Assembly (NCBI GenBank): GCA_003021705.1
Contig: PXRJ01000020.1
Coordinates: 1-48,497 of the forward strand
From: Halobacteriales archaeon QS_3_64_16
GTDB lineage: Archaea > Halobacteriota > Halobacteria > Halobacteriales > Halococcaceae
Direction: 5' to 3'
DNA length: 48,497 nt
In this document: positions 17,397-25,594 of the stretch, in pieces
Layout: each line of letters starts with the position of its first letter
Numbering within the stretch: position 1 is the stretch's first letter
Position numbers and translations under genes: made by a program
Notes under the pieces: model-generated
Seen by the model: only the letters and a program-made list of their open reading frames with translations
The model's database searches: none
Told to the model about the DNA's origin: nothing

Positions 17397-17401
17397 TTTT
17401 T
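17397..17401 (+). terminator. T-run after the basic peptide gene
   Basis: TTTTT 16 bases after the stop at 17381, typical of archaeal transcription termination. Confidence 0.4.
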
Positions 17402-17507
17402 GAGAAATGGAGAACACGTAGCGGAGCCTTTCTACAAGGAAGGATTCGGACGAGGAGACGATCACATTCGGTGGCCGATCGTGTCCAATGGGCTACAGCC
17501 TTCGACA

Positions 17508-18329
17508 CTATCGATTCGCTGCGTGCGTATAGACGAACTCCCGCAGGAGTTTCCCCGCCAGCGCAGCGGCCTGTCCGTCGTCCCGATCGTTGACTTCGAC
17601 GACATCGAAACCCGCTGTATCGGGAGCGACCTGTCGGATGGCCTGCCGCATCGCTCGGGGCGTGAGGCCGAAGGGTTCTTTCGTGCCGGTACCCGGCGCG
17701 AAGCCCGGGTCGGCGGCATCGATATCGACGCTCAGGTATATCGACTCCTCGCTCCCGAACTCGGCCGTCCACTCGCCGACCGCTTCGGGCGGCACGACCG
17801 TGACGTCGTTCTCGCTGGCTCGCTCCCACTCCGCTTCGCTGCCGGTTCGAGCGCCGAGGATCACCGCGCGATCGGCGACGTCGAGTGCGCGGGCGGTCGT
17901 GGTGGCGTGGCTGTACTCGTTGCCCGTGTACTCGGCTCTGCAATCGAGGTGGGCGTCCAGACAGACGAAGAGGTCGGGATCGACTGCTCTGACTCCGGCG
18001 ACGCTCACGGTGTGCTCGCCGCCAAGCAGTAGCGGGACCGCACCCTCTCGAGTCGCGTCCGAGAGTTCGCTCTTGAGGAATTCGAGGTATTCTTCCGCAT
18101 CGTCCCAGGCGTCGAGATCACCAGCATCGTGAACCCCGAGGTCCGTAAACCGGGAGTCGGTCCGGCGATCGTAGTCGTCGAACGTTGTGGCGTAGTGACG
18201 AATACGACGGGGACCGAAGCGCGAACCCGGCTCGAAGGTACTCGAGACATCCAGTGGCGCGCCGAGAAGAACGTAGGAAGCCTCCTCGCGATCGGCGTTC
18301 GCGCCAGGAAATCCGGAGTGAGAGGACAC
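17508..18329 (-). CDS. speB: Agmatinase (ureohydrolase family)
   Basis: A 273-residue arginase/agmatinase-family enzyme, which would hydrolyse agmatine to putrescine and urea. The two-manganese site is seen as GGEHTVS, DAHLDCRAEY (His-x-Asp) and SVDIDAADPGFAPGTGT (the usual SxDxDxxDP). The N-terminus MSSHSGFPGANAD uses a GTG at 18329. It lies 77 bases downstream of eIF5A on the same strand and in the DHS region, so it may supply the diamine chemistry needed for deoxyhypusine; this link is known in haloarchaea and inferred here from position. Confidence 0.93.
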   Translation of the reverse strand: MSSHSGFPGANADREEASYVLLGAPLDVSSTFEPGSRFGPRRIRHYATTFDDYDRRTDSRFTDLGVHDAGDLDAWDDAEEYLEFLKSELSDATREGAVPLLLGGEHTVSVAGVRAVDPDLFVCLDAHLDCRAEYTGNEYSHATTTARALDVADRAVILGARTGSEAEWERASENDVTVVPPEAVGEWTAEFGSEESIYLSVDIDAADPGFAPGTGTKEPFGLTPRAMRQAIRQVAPDTAGFDVVEVNDRDDGQAAALAGKLLREFVYTHAANR

Positions 18330-18340
18330 GGTGGATCGAA

Positions 18341-18360
18341 GAGGGGTGGGTGGGGTGGCG
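18341..18360 (+). other. G-rich tract between eIF5A and agmatinase
   Basis: Four G-runs (4, 3, 4 and 2 bases) separated by single T lie in the 77-base gap between the eIF5A stop and the agmatinase start. On the transcribed strand of these genes this is C-rich. Confidence 0.3.
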
Positions 18361-18406
18361 GTGTGGTAGAAACGGAATAGAATTTCGACGGTCCTACCGA
18401 GTGTGA

Positions 18407-18784
18407 TCAGACGATCTTTCGCTGGTCGTCCATCTCGAGGTACTCGATCTCGTCTTCGGCCGACAGCGAGACCTCCTCGGGGACGCTGATCGTCAGCGTC
18501 TGGTAGGTGCTCAGATCCATTACCTGAGCGACGCTCGCGCTCTCGACGCTGACGACCTGACCCTGCTTGCGCTCGATGATCGGGACCCAGATCTTCGCGT
18601 CGACGGGTTGAGTGAAGTTGCGTTTCTTCTCGTCGAAGACGCCCCGGCCCTCGACGCGGGCTTTCGCGCTGCCGTGCTTGCCCGGCTTCGCCGTGCTATA
18701 ACCAGTGATCTCACAAGCCGCCTCGTCGATCATCACGTAACTCCCCTCGTCGAGTTCCCGGACTTGGGACTGTTGTCTCGCCAT
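18407..18784 (-). CDS. eif5A: Translation factor eIF5A (hypusine-containing)
   Basis: A 125-residue archaeal aIF5A, which helps peptide-bond formation at difficult sequences. The loop [12 protein letters not shown] is intact, so Lys36 is the expected (deoxy)hypusine site. The C-terminal OB-fold ends [13 protein letters not shown]. Start ATG 18784, with a TATA-like context upstream. Together with DHS at 15201 and agmatinase at 17508 it forms a hypusine-related group on one strand. Confidence 0.97.
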   Translation of the reverse strand: MARQQSQVRELDEGSYVMIDEAACEITGYSTAKPGKHGSAKARVEGRGVFDEKKRNFTQPVDAKIWVPIIERKQGQVVSVESASVAQVMDLSTYQTLTISVPEEVSLSAEDEIEYLEMDDQRKIV

Positions 18785-18973
18785 ATGGGCGCGTTAGTCC
18801 ATCGTGTTGTATAAACGGTTTGGAACCGCCGAGCACCCGACTCGATCCCGGAGAGCCGCCGCCCCGATAGGCCGGCTTGCGGTCTCGATTGCCGGCCGGG
18901 CGATACGAGCGAGCCGAAGTTTCTCGACAGGGAGGTTAACGGCGGGTGGGAGACCGGCTCGCTCGACTCGGTT

Positions 18974-20113
18974 TCAGTAGTGTCGTTCGAGGAAGTCCCC
19001 GAGGCGAGACAAGCCCTCCGCTAACTCCGCGGACGGCAGGCCGAAGCCGAGCCGAAAGTAGTTCTCCAGATCGGAGGCTTCGCTCGGCGATTCCGCCCCG
19101 TCCTCTTCGGAGCCACCGGAGGGGCCAGCGAAACACTCCCCGGGAGCGAGGACGATCGATTCCTCCTCGACGACCTGCCGGCAGAACGATTTTGCACTAC
19201 CGAAGCCATCGGGCACGGTCAGAAATCCGTTCACACCTACGGGATCGTGCCAGGAGAGGCCCTGGTGCTCGTGTGCGGCGATGAACTCACGTACCCGCTC
19301 GCGATTGCGCGCGGCGAGATCCCGGTTCCGGGCGAGGATATTGGCTTCGCGCTCCTCCTCGAGTGCCTGGCGGGCGACGTGTTGGCCGAATATCGACGGT
19401 GAGATGGTCGTGTAATCCTTCCACTGTCGGGCCTTCTCGAGCAGTTCGGCCGGGCCACAGAGCCAGCCGAAGCGCAAGCCCGCAAGCCCGTAGGCTTTCG
19501 TCAGGCTCGTCGTCGAGATTCCGTACTCGCCCATGCTCGCGACCAGTGGTAGAGGATCGTCGGCGAGCAAGCGATAGACCTCGTCACAGAGCAGGTAGGC
19601 GTCGTTCGCGACAACGACGTCGTACAGCGCCTCGATGGTTTCCTGGGAATGATACTGACCGGTCGGGTTGTTCGGGTTGTTTATAACTATCAGCTCGGTT
19701 TCCGGGCGGATCTCCTCTTTCACTTTCTCCACATCAAGGCTCCAGTTCGGTGGCTCCAAGCAGACGCGGGAGATCTCGCCGACGGCGTCGGGAACGGCCT
19801 GCAGCGACTGATAGGTCGGCGTGACGACGACGGCGTGGCTTCCCTCGTCCATCGCGGCGAGAAACGCCAGAAAATTCGCCTCCTGAGTGCCACAGGTAAA
19901 GGCGATCTCTTCGGGCCCTCGGTCGTAGCGCGCGGCGATCTCGGCCTTGAATTCGGGATCGCCATCGGTGGGGATCACGTAACCCAGTTCGCCGGGGTCG
20001 GTGTCGAACTCGCTGCTATCGAGGCTCCGGATGCCGCTTTCGGCGAGCATTATGTCAGCACTGTGTTCGTACTGGTCGAACCAGTGTTCGAGCGAGAAGG
20101 GTTCGATCTCCAT
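18974..20113 (-). CDS. PLP-dependent aminotransferase class I/II
   Basis: A 379-residue fold-type I aminotransferase. Substrate-binding and PLP residues are seen: TQEANFL near 76-82, NNPNNPTG at 145-152, Asp177 in CDEVY, and the PLP Lys206 in TTSLTKAYGLAGLRFGW. The specific amino acid is not determined; relatives include aspartate and aromatic aminotransferase-like proteins. ATG 20113 (MEIEPFSLEHWFDQYE) was chosen; an upstream ATG at 20182 would add 23 unlikely residues. A Gly/Ser/Glu-rich stretch near residue 330 is a halophilic insert. Its promoter lies next to hairpin array A. Confidence 0.9.
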   Translation of the reverse strand: MEIEPFSLEHWFDQYEHSADIMLAESGIRSLDSSEFDTDPGELGYVIPTDGDPEFKAEIAARYDRGPEEIAFTCGTQEANFLAFLAAMDEGSHAVVVTPTYQSLQAVPDAVGEISRVCLEPPNWSLDVEKVKEEIRPETELIVINNPNNPTGQYHSQETIEALYDVVVANDAYLLCDEVYRLLADDPLPLVASMGEYGISTTSLTKAYGLAGLRFGWLCGPAELLEKARQWKDYTTISPSIFGQHVARQALEEEREANILARNRDLAARNRERVREFIAAHEHQGLSWHDPVGVNGFLTVPDGFGSAKSFCRQVVEEESIVLAPGECFAGPSGGSEEDGAESPSEASDLENYFRLGFGLPSAELAEGLSRLGDFLERHY

Positions 20114-20650
20114 GGACCACACCCGAGCGGTCGGGACAAAAGCAAAGCGATTAGCAGGACAATCGGAACCAATCACGAGCATTCGCGAGCATGGTCGTTC
20201 CCGTTCGCTCCCTGCAGTCGCTCACCTCCCACTTCCTGTTTTCTCGCGGGCCACGCGAGGCGGTTTCACCGCCTCGAAATCGCGGCGCGGAGCGCCGCGC
20301 ACTGCCCGTTCGCAGGTTCGTGGGACTCGTATAGTTCCACGCTCATCACGAAGCGGCGAAGCCGTTTCGAACGACTCCGCTCCCCTTCGCAATTCCGAGG
20401 CGTTCGCGTTCGCTCACGCCTCGTGGTTCGAGAGAACAAAGCTCTCTCGTCAGTGCTGGAAGTCAAAGATTTCCAGCTTGCAGTGAAAACGCGGAGCGTT
20501 TTTGCCACATTCACGAGAACTTCGTTCTCACACTGACAAAAGGCGCTTCGCGCCTTTTGAACTATAAGCGAGTGAGCGAGGACCCCAGTAAAAAGTGAGT
20601 CGGACGTCTGTCTGACGGGCGCTTATGTAGTTTCGGGCGAAGGGGCGCGC
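20114..20650. other. 537-base divergent intergenic region holding hairpin array A
   Basis: This spacer lies between the aminotransferase (minus) and the membrane protein at 20651 (plus). No convincing gene is present; frames that run across it are short and arginine/serine-rich. It has a lower GC stretch (20430-20600) than its neighbours. Bases 20243-20559 are an array of about ten short inverted repeats, described in the next entry. Confidence 0.7.
20243..20559. repeat. Hairpin array A: about ten short inverted repeats
   Basis: Arms, loop and position of the clearest units: CGAGGCGGT loop TTC (20256-20276); CGCGGCGC loop GGA (20281-20299); GTGGGACT loop CGTAT, one G-T pair (20320-20340); CGAAGCGGC loop GAA, one G-T pair (20349-20369); CGAGGCGT, 12-base loop (20396-20423); CGAGAGAAC loop AAA, one mismatch (20429-20449); CTGGAAGTC loop AAA, one G-T pair (20456-20476); AAAACGC loop GGA (20486-20502); GAGAAC loop TTC (20515-20529); CAAAAGGCGC loop TTC, perfect (20537-20559). 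Most units are 9-10 bp with a three-base loop. The left end starts with CTCGCGGGCC, also found at the start of array B (28299). No coding sense is seen. I do not recognise the element. Confidence 0.85.
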
Positions 20651-21967
20651 ATGGGATGGGAGGACTTCGGCGATGGGACGGACGAATCAACACACCGGCA
20701 GTCGTACCTCGGGCGGGGACTGTTCGTCGGCGGCACCGGATTACTGCTCGTTGCGGTCGTACTCACGGCCTCCGTGGGCGTCGCCGGGGCGCTCGGCCTC
20801 GGGACCACCGGAGCACGCGAGCTGGCCGGCGCGCTCGCGGGGATCGGGCTGGCGGCGACGCTCGTCGGGACGCTTGCAGTCGTGCCAACCGATCAGGGAA
20901 CCTGGCACCGAGCGATCGGCGGGGCCTGTCTCGCAGTACTCGGGGTCGGGGCCTTTCTCTGGGCGTACCCCGGTCGGTGGTACGGCGATGGCGTGGATCT
21001 GACCCTCTCGGTGCTCGCGGTCTACGCGCTCGGAATCGCCGTCGTCGCGGCGTATCTCTTCGCGAGCGTCGCCGACCTCGCCCGGCGCGCCGGGCGCGCG
21101 GAGGCACTCGTAGCGGCTATGCCAAGCGTCGGTGATCCGACCTCGGCGGCCGGTACCGGAACGGCGAATGCCGAGAAGACTAACGGTATGGAAGCCGACG
21201 GGGACGACGATACGGTGCTCTACGAGCGATCGAGCGATCCCGAGCCGTCGAACGGGAACGGGAGCGGGTCGGCGGCCGACAGGACGGTGGCGACCGAACC
21301 GGCTGCGCCGACGATCGACCGTATCGAACCGAGCGGCGAGGCGTTCTCGTGGGAGGATTCGGGCTTCCGTATCGAACCGATCGACCGACCCGACTCGAAC
21401 GGTCGATCGACGGTGAGTTCCCGGAAATCACCGGCCGCCGATGCGAACGGGAGAGATTTCGAGGCGTTCGGAGCCGACCGAGAGTCCGCGAACGGCAATC
21501 GGGAGCAACCCTCCAAACGTGACGGAGAACGGACGCCAGTCGCGATCGCGAGCAACGGCGCGAATGGGAGCGAGACAGCGACTGCGGACGCCCGCTCTTT
21601 GAGTTCCGCGGAGCCGAAGGGGTCGGTCGACCGGATCGACTCGCCGGACACGACGGAAACGAGGGCAGCAGTCCGATCGACTCGGTCATCGATCGGGCCG
21701 ACCGGAACGGACGAACCCGATGAGACGAGGACGATCGAGGCCGAGAGCGAGTCAGGTTCCACGCCGACCGAGCGTGAGGCCCCCTCGGCCTCGGTGGACG
21801 GCGGGGTCGATACGCTCCAGTTCGGGCCATCGGTCGATCGGTACTGTGGCAACTGCGGGCACTTCCAGTACGTCCGGACAGAGAACGGGCTCTCGCCGTA
21901 CTGTGAGTATCACGAGGAAGTAATGGACGACATGGAACCCTGCCTGGGCTGGACGTCTAATTCCTGA
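20651..21967 (+). CDS. Haloarchaeal membrane protein with C-terminal zinc-finger-like domain
   Basis: A 438-residue protein. Residues about 23-145 hold four transmembrane helices (LFVGGTGLLLVAVVLTASVG; then ELAGALAGIGLAATLVGTLA; LAVLGVGAFLWAYPGRWY; and LTLSVLAVYALGIAVVAAYL). Residues about 155-380 are an acidic, Ser/Asn/Gly-rich linker. The last 45 residues, YCGNCGHFQYVRT then PYCEYHEEVMDDMEPCLGW, have four Cys and a His and look like a zinc ribbon. The function is unknown; the N-terminal half is paralogous to the next gene. Confidence 0.8.
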   Translation: MGWEDFGDGTDESTHRQSYLGRGLFVGGTGLLLVAVVLTASVGVAGALGLGTTGARELAGALAGIGLAATLVGTLAVVPTDQGTWHRAIGGACLAVLGVGAFLWAYPGRWYGDGVDLTLSVLAVYALGIAVVAAYLFASVADLARRAGRAEALVAAMPSVGDPTSAAGTGTANAEKTNGMEADGDDDTVLYERSSDPEPSNGNGSGSAADRTVATEPAAPTIDRIEPSGEAFSWEDSGFRIEPIDRPDSNGRSTVSSRKSPAADANGRDFEAFGADRESANGNREQPSKRDGERTPVAIASNGANGSETATADARSLSSAEPKGSVDRIDSPDTTETRAAVRSTRSSIGPTGTDEPDETRTIEAESESGSTPTEREAPSASVDGGVDTLQFGPSVDRYCGNCGHFQYVRTENGLSPYCEYHEEVMDDMEPCLGWTSNS

Positions 21968-22051
21968 GCCGCTGATCCGATCACTGTCGAACGACCGACG
22001 CCGAAGGTGAAAAGGGCGAAGCGGAACGATCGGTCTCGGTATCCGGTACCG

Positions 22052-22058
22052 TTATAGA
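22052..22058 (+). promoter_or_regulatory. TATA box for the gene at 22081
   Basis: TTATAGA sits 23-29 bases before the ATG at 22081, so transcription should start at or next to the A of the start codon. This favours 22081 over the ATG at 22060, which overlaps the region just after the box. Confidence 0.6.
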
Positions 22059-22080
22059 GATGGATAGGGGTGTAGGATCT

Positions 22081-22644
22081 ATGGGAAGTCTCACCGACGC
22101 CTACGACCGGCGGGTTGGGGACGGTGGCGGGCGGAGCGCTCGCGGAGGCGGCGGCGAGAGCGGCGATCGGACTGCCGCGGGAACCGGCGGCCGACCGTAC
22201 CTCGGATTGGGATCACTCGCCGTCGCAAGCGTGCTGCTCGGCGGGGCGGTCGTGCTCGCGACGTCGAACACCGCAACAACGGTCGCCGGGCTGTCCGGGA
22301 TCGCGGCCGCCGAACTCGCCCGCGTGCTCGCCGGTCTCGGTCTGCCACTCGTCTTCGTTGGCGTACTGCTTATCGTGCCCACGGCCCGTCGAGCGGACGT
22401 TCTCGCGTCGGTGGGGGCCGTTATCACACTTCTCGGTGTCGGAGCCTTTCTCTGGGCGTACCCCGACCACTGGCTGAGTGACGCGCTCGATCTCACGCTC
22501 CCAGTCGCCTCGCTGTACGTCGTCGGCCTCTTGTTCACCTTTCTGGCGCTCGTCTACGGCGTGCTCGGGGCCGGTCGCGAGAGGAGCGAGGACGAAGCCG
22601 AAACCGACTCTCGACGACCGGGCGGCCGGACGTCGCTGCGCTAA
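22081..22644 (+). CDS. Membrane protein paralogous to the neighbour at 20651
   Basis: A 187-residue protein with a Gly/Arg/Ala-rich N-terminus (about 40 residues) and four transmembrane helices. It shares the GVGAFLWAYPDHW motif and helix order with the upstream gene but lacks the acidic linker and zinc ribbon. The two look like a tandem duplication with loss or gain of the C-terminal part. The leaderless start at 22081 follows from the TATA box. Function unknown. Confidence 0.8.
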   Translation: MGSLTDAYDRRVGDGGGRSARGGGGESGDRTAAGTGGRPYLGLGSLAVASVLLGGAVVLATSNTATTVAGLSGIAAAELARVLAGLGLPLVFVGVLLIVPTARRADVLASVGAVITLLGVGAFLWAYPDHWLSDALDLTLPVASLYVVGLLFTFLALVYGVLGAGRERSEDEAETDSRRPGGRTSLR

Positions 22645-22684
22645 TCGGCGAACGGACCGGCCCCAGAGGTTCGGTACCTTTCTC

Positions 22685-23296
22685 TCACAGTTCCGCGAGC
22701 GTTCGCTCGACCGACTCCAAGTGACTTCCCTTCCAGAAACACTGCTCACACTCGATACAGCGCCAGACGTCCTCGACATCGACATTGGGTGCGTACGCCG
22801 GAGTGTTCTCCCCGTTCCCGACGGCTTCGAGGGGAGCGTTGCATCGACCACAACGCACCGGTCGCTCGGTTACCGTCAGTTCGTATCCCGCGGCACGGAG
22901 CTCGCGCAGTTGACCCGTGACGTCTCGGGATTCGAGCAACAGGCCATTGACCCCAAATCGGTGTTCGTCGCTCTTCTTCTCAGTACCCTCACCGCTACCC
23001 GCGGTTCGTGTCCGCGCCGCTAGCTGGCGGTCGCGCGTGAGCAGCGTTCGTTTCTCCCGCTCGGCGACCTCAAGCAGCCGGTCGTCGGCCTCGATGTCGC
23101 GATCGAGCGCGTAGGCCGTATCGTACCCACACATCCGACAGTAGGTGACGAGCGAGCCGAGCATGCCGTCACAGAGAAACGCCGTTTCGCGGGGCGGCCA
23201 GTCACTGTCGTCGCTGTCGCCACCGCCGTTATCACCATCGCCGTCGTTGCTACCGCAGTTGGCGTCACTGCTGTCGTTGCCCTCACGGTCGTTCAT
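22685..23296 (-). CDS. Mut7-C RNase domain protein
   Basis: A 203-residue protein of the Mut7-C (DUF82, PIN-like) family, predicted RNases with a C-terminal zinc ribbon. After a Asp/Asn/Gly-rich halophilic N-terminus of about 35 residues come FLCDGMLGSLVTYCRMCGYDTAY, DDRLLEVAEREKRTLLTRDRQL and the zinc part CGRCNAPLEAVG and CIECEQCFWKGSHLE. The conserved acidic residues (CDGML, TRDR) and the four-Cys ribbon are intact. Its ATG overlaps the stop of polX by four bases (ATGA), so it is the last gene of the DUF5788-PolX-Mut7-C operon. Confidence 0.92.
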   Translation of the reverse strand: MNDREGNDSSDANCGSNDGDGDNGGGDSDDSDWPPRETAFLCDGMLGSLVTYCRMCGYDTAYALDRDIEADDRLLEVAEREKRTLLTRDRQLAARTRTAGSGEGTEKKSDEHRFGVNGLLLESRDVTGQLRELRAAGYELTVTERPVRCGRCNAPLEAVGNGENTPAYAPNVDVEDVWRCIECEQCFWKGSHLESVERTLAEL

Positions 23297-25038
23297 TCCT
23301 CGAGAAAGCCGACGAGATCCTCGTACGATCGGGCGTTGAGCACGTCCCCGCGTTCGGCCCAGCCCCGGCGGGCCGTGTGGACGCCGTAGCGCAGTAGTTC
23401 GTAGTTCGCCGGTCGGTGGGCGTCGGTGTCGATCGCGATCGTCGCGCCGGCCTCGATCGCAGCCTTCACCGCACCGCCGCGCAGGTCCAGTCGCTTGGGA
23501 TTGGCGTTCACCTCCAGTGCCGTGCCGTGTGCGGCGGCGGCCTCGGCGACCGCTTCGATATCGAGGTCAAGTCCCGGCCGACGCCCGAGTTGTCTGCCGG
23601 TCGGATGGCCGACGATACCGACTGCGGGGTGGGCGATCGCTTCGCAGAGCCGGTCGGTGCCGTCGCCGTCGAGCCCGCTATGGGGCGAGGCGATCACGAG
23701 ATCGAGGGCTTCGAGGACGTCCTCGCCGACCGAGAGCCCGCCCTCGGAATCGATGTTCGCCTCGACGCCGTGTAGCACCTCGATCCCGGAGGCTTCCTCG
23801 CGGGCCGCGTCGATCGCCTCGGATTGCTCGCGGAGTTTCTCGTCCGAGAGGCCACTGCTGCCGGGAACGCCGGGCCCGCTCGCGTGGTCAGTACAACAGA
23901 CGTACTCGTGGCCAAAGGCCTCCGCAGCACCGATCATCTCGGCGATCGTATTCGAGCCATCCGACCACTCGGAGTGAGTATGGAGGTCCCCGCGGACGTC
24001 GTCTTCGACCAGTAAGTCGGGCAACTCGCCCGCGGCCGCAGCGGTGATCTCGCCTCGATCCTCGCGGAGTTCGGGCGGGATCGGCGGCAAGTCTACGGCC
24101 TCGTAGACGCTCGCGTCGGTCTCGCCGGCGACGCGCTCGCCGACGCGCTGCCCCGAATCGGGATCGGCGACGTCGCCGACGTCGAAGACGCCGTACTCGT
24201 TGATCTTGAGATCGCGGGCGATCGCACGATTGCGGAGGGCAACGTTGTGATCGCGGCTCCCGGTGAAGTACTGCAACGCCGCGCCGAACTCGGCGGGCGA
24301 GACGATGCGGAGATCGATCCGCGTACCATTGGCCCGGACGCTCGCCTTCGCCTCGCCGGCCTCGATGACCGTGTCGGCCCGGTCCCACTCGCGAAAGGCC
24401 GCGACGGCCGGCTCGGGATCGTCGCTCGCACAGAGGACGTCCAGATCGCCGATCGTCGGCCGCCACCGGTGTACCGACCCCGCGGGTTCCTGTCCTTCGA
24501 TCTCTTCCAAGCCATCGAGATACTCCAGTAGGTCCTCGCCGAGCGGTCGTATCTCGCCCAGCGGCGTCCGCTCTTGGGCGCTGCGGGCGAAGTCGATCCC
24601 CGCGGCGATGTTTTCTTCCGTTTTCTCGCCAAAGCCCGCGAGGTCGCGGATCGCCCCGTTTTCGGCCGCCGCTTCGAGGTCGTCCAGGTCCTCGACGCCC
24701 AGTTCCCGATAGAGCGTGCCGACGGTCTTCGGGCCGACGCCATCGACGCTCGTGAGCGCGGCCATCTCGACGGGGAGTTCCGCACGCAGTTCCGCTAGCT
24801 CCTCGATCGCGCCGGTTTCTATGTACTCGAGAATCTTCGCGGCGATAGCGTCGCCGATCCCCTCGATTGCGGTGATAGCGTCCTCGCCCTCGCTCGCCAG
24901 GTTCTCGATCGGCTCGGGATGACTCCTGAGATTCTCGGCGGCCCGGCGGTACGATCGGGGTTTGTATTCGACGTCTTTCGCTTCGAGCAGGGCGGCGAAC
25001 TCCTCGAAGCGCGCGGCGATCTCGCTGTTCTTGCTCAC
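23293..25038 (-). CDS. polX: PolX-type DNA polymerase/3'-5' exonuclease
   Basis: A 581-residue family X polymerase with fused PHP domain, used in base-excision and gap repair. It has an N-terminal helix-hairpin-helix region (residues 1-130, IEGIGDAIAAKILEYIETG and VDGVGPKTVGTLYREL), a nucleotidyltransferase core with the catalytic Asp pair in TIGDLDVLCAS, a linker, and a PHP domain with DLHTHSEWSDG, CTDHASG and IDTDAHRP, which give the exonuclease metal site. The start is a GTG at 25038 overlapping the stop of the upstream DUF5788 gene by four bases. Confidence 0.95.
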   Translation of the reverse strand: MSKNSEIAARFEEFAALLEAKDVEYKPRSYRRAAENLRSHPEPIENLASEGEDAITAIEGIGDAIAAKILEYIETGAIEELAELRAELPVEMAALTSVDGVGPKTVGTLYRELGVEDLDDLEAAAENGAIRDLAGFGEKTEENIAAGIDFARSAQERTPLGEIRPLGEDLLEYLDGLEEIEGQEPAGSVHRWRPTIGDLDVLCASDDPEPAVAAFREWDRADTVIEAGEAKASVRANGTRIDLRIVSPAEFGAALQYFTGSRDHNVALRNRAIARDLKINEYGVFDVGDVADPDSGQRVGERVAGETDASVYEAVDLPPIPPELREDRGEITAAAAGELPDLLVEDDVRGDLHTHSEWSDGSNTIAEMIGAAEAFGHEYVCCTDHASGPGVPGSSGLSDEKLREQSEAIDAAREEASGIEVLHGVEANIDSEGGLSVGEDVLEALDLVIASPHSGLDGDGTDRLCEAIAHPAVGIVGHPTGRQLGRRPGLDLDIEAVAEAAAAHGTALEVNANPKRLDLRGGAVKAAIEAGATIAIDTDAHRPANYELLRYGVHTARRGWAERGDVLNARSYEDLVGFLEE

Positions 25039-25469
25039 GAGCGGTGCCTCCGACCGCTGTCCTGGCCAAGCGCCTGCTTCAAAAAGGACATCCAGCGCTT
25101 CTGATCGGCGGCTTCACTGGCTTTGGCTTCACCCGCGAGATCGGTCGGCCCCAGGTCGTTCAGGGAATGCAGCGCCCGATCGATGCCGACGATGCTCGCG
25201 GCTAAGGCCTCGCCCTCCTCTACGGTCATCGTCTCCTCTTCGAGACGACTCCGGCGTTCGACCCGCTCCCGGCGGAGGTTGCGTTTTGCCTCCTCGACGG
25301 TCTCGCGGTCTTCCGGTGCGACGCCGTCTTTCTTCCGGGTCTCGAAGACGAACTCCTGGAGGTTCATCTCCCGGCCCTGGACCGAGACGGTATCGGGGAT
25401 CGTCGCGCCGACGGTCGCGCCCTCCCGTTCGACCCGCTCGATCAGCCCCTCGCGCTCGTACGGCTTCAT
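25035..25469 (-). CDS. DUF5788-family protein
   Basis: A 144-residue helical, charged protein starting MKPYEREGLIERVEREGATV. The core GATIPDTVSVQGREMNLQEFVFETRK and the Arg/Glu-rich helix RNLRRERVERRSRLEEETMT match a small haloarchaeal family of unknown function. Start ATG 25469; an ORF extension to 25673 looks non-coding. It overlaps polX by four bases (GTGA), so the two and Mut7-C are translationally coupled. The position suggests a role in repair or RNA turnover, but nothing in the sequence proves this. Confidence 0.85.
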   Translation of the reverse strand: MKPYEREGLIERVEREGATVGATIPDTVSVQGREMNLQEFVFETRKKDGVAPEDRETVEEAKRNLRRERVERRSRLEEETMTVEEGEALAASIVGIDRALHSLNDLGPTDLAGEAKASEAADQKRWMSFLKQALGQDSGRRHRS

Positions 25470-25594
25470 ACGTTTTCTGGGGGCGCGGTCGCTTTTTCCT
25501 TTGTGGATCGGGAGCCGACGCTCGGGAGAACGGAAGGGCTCGGCCGACGTACCGAACCCCAATCCATTTGAGCAATCGTCGTCTACCGGAACTA

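Noticed and set aside
20243..20559. CRISPR array
   Set aside because: No constant repeat or regular spacers; arms differ between units and no cas genes are near.
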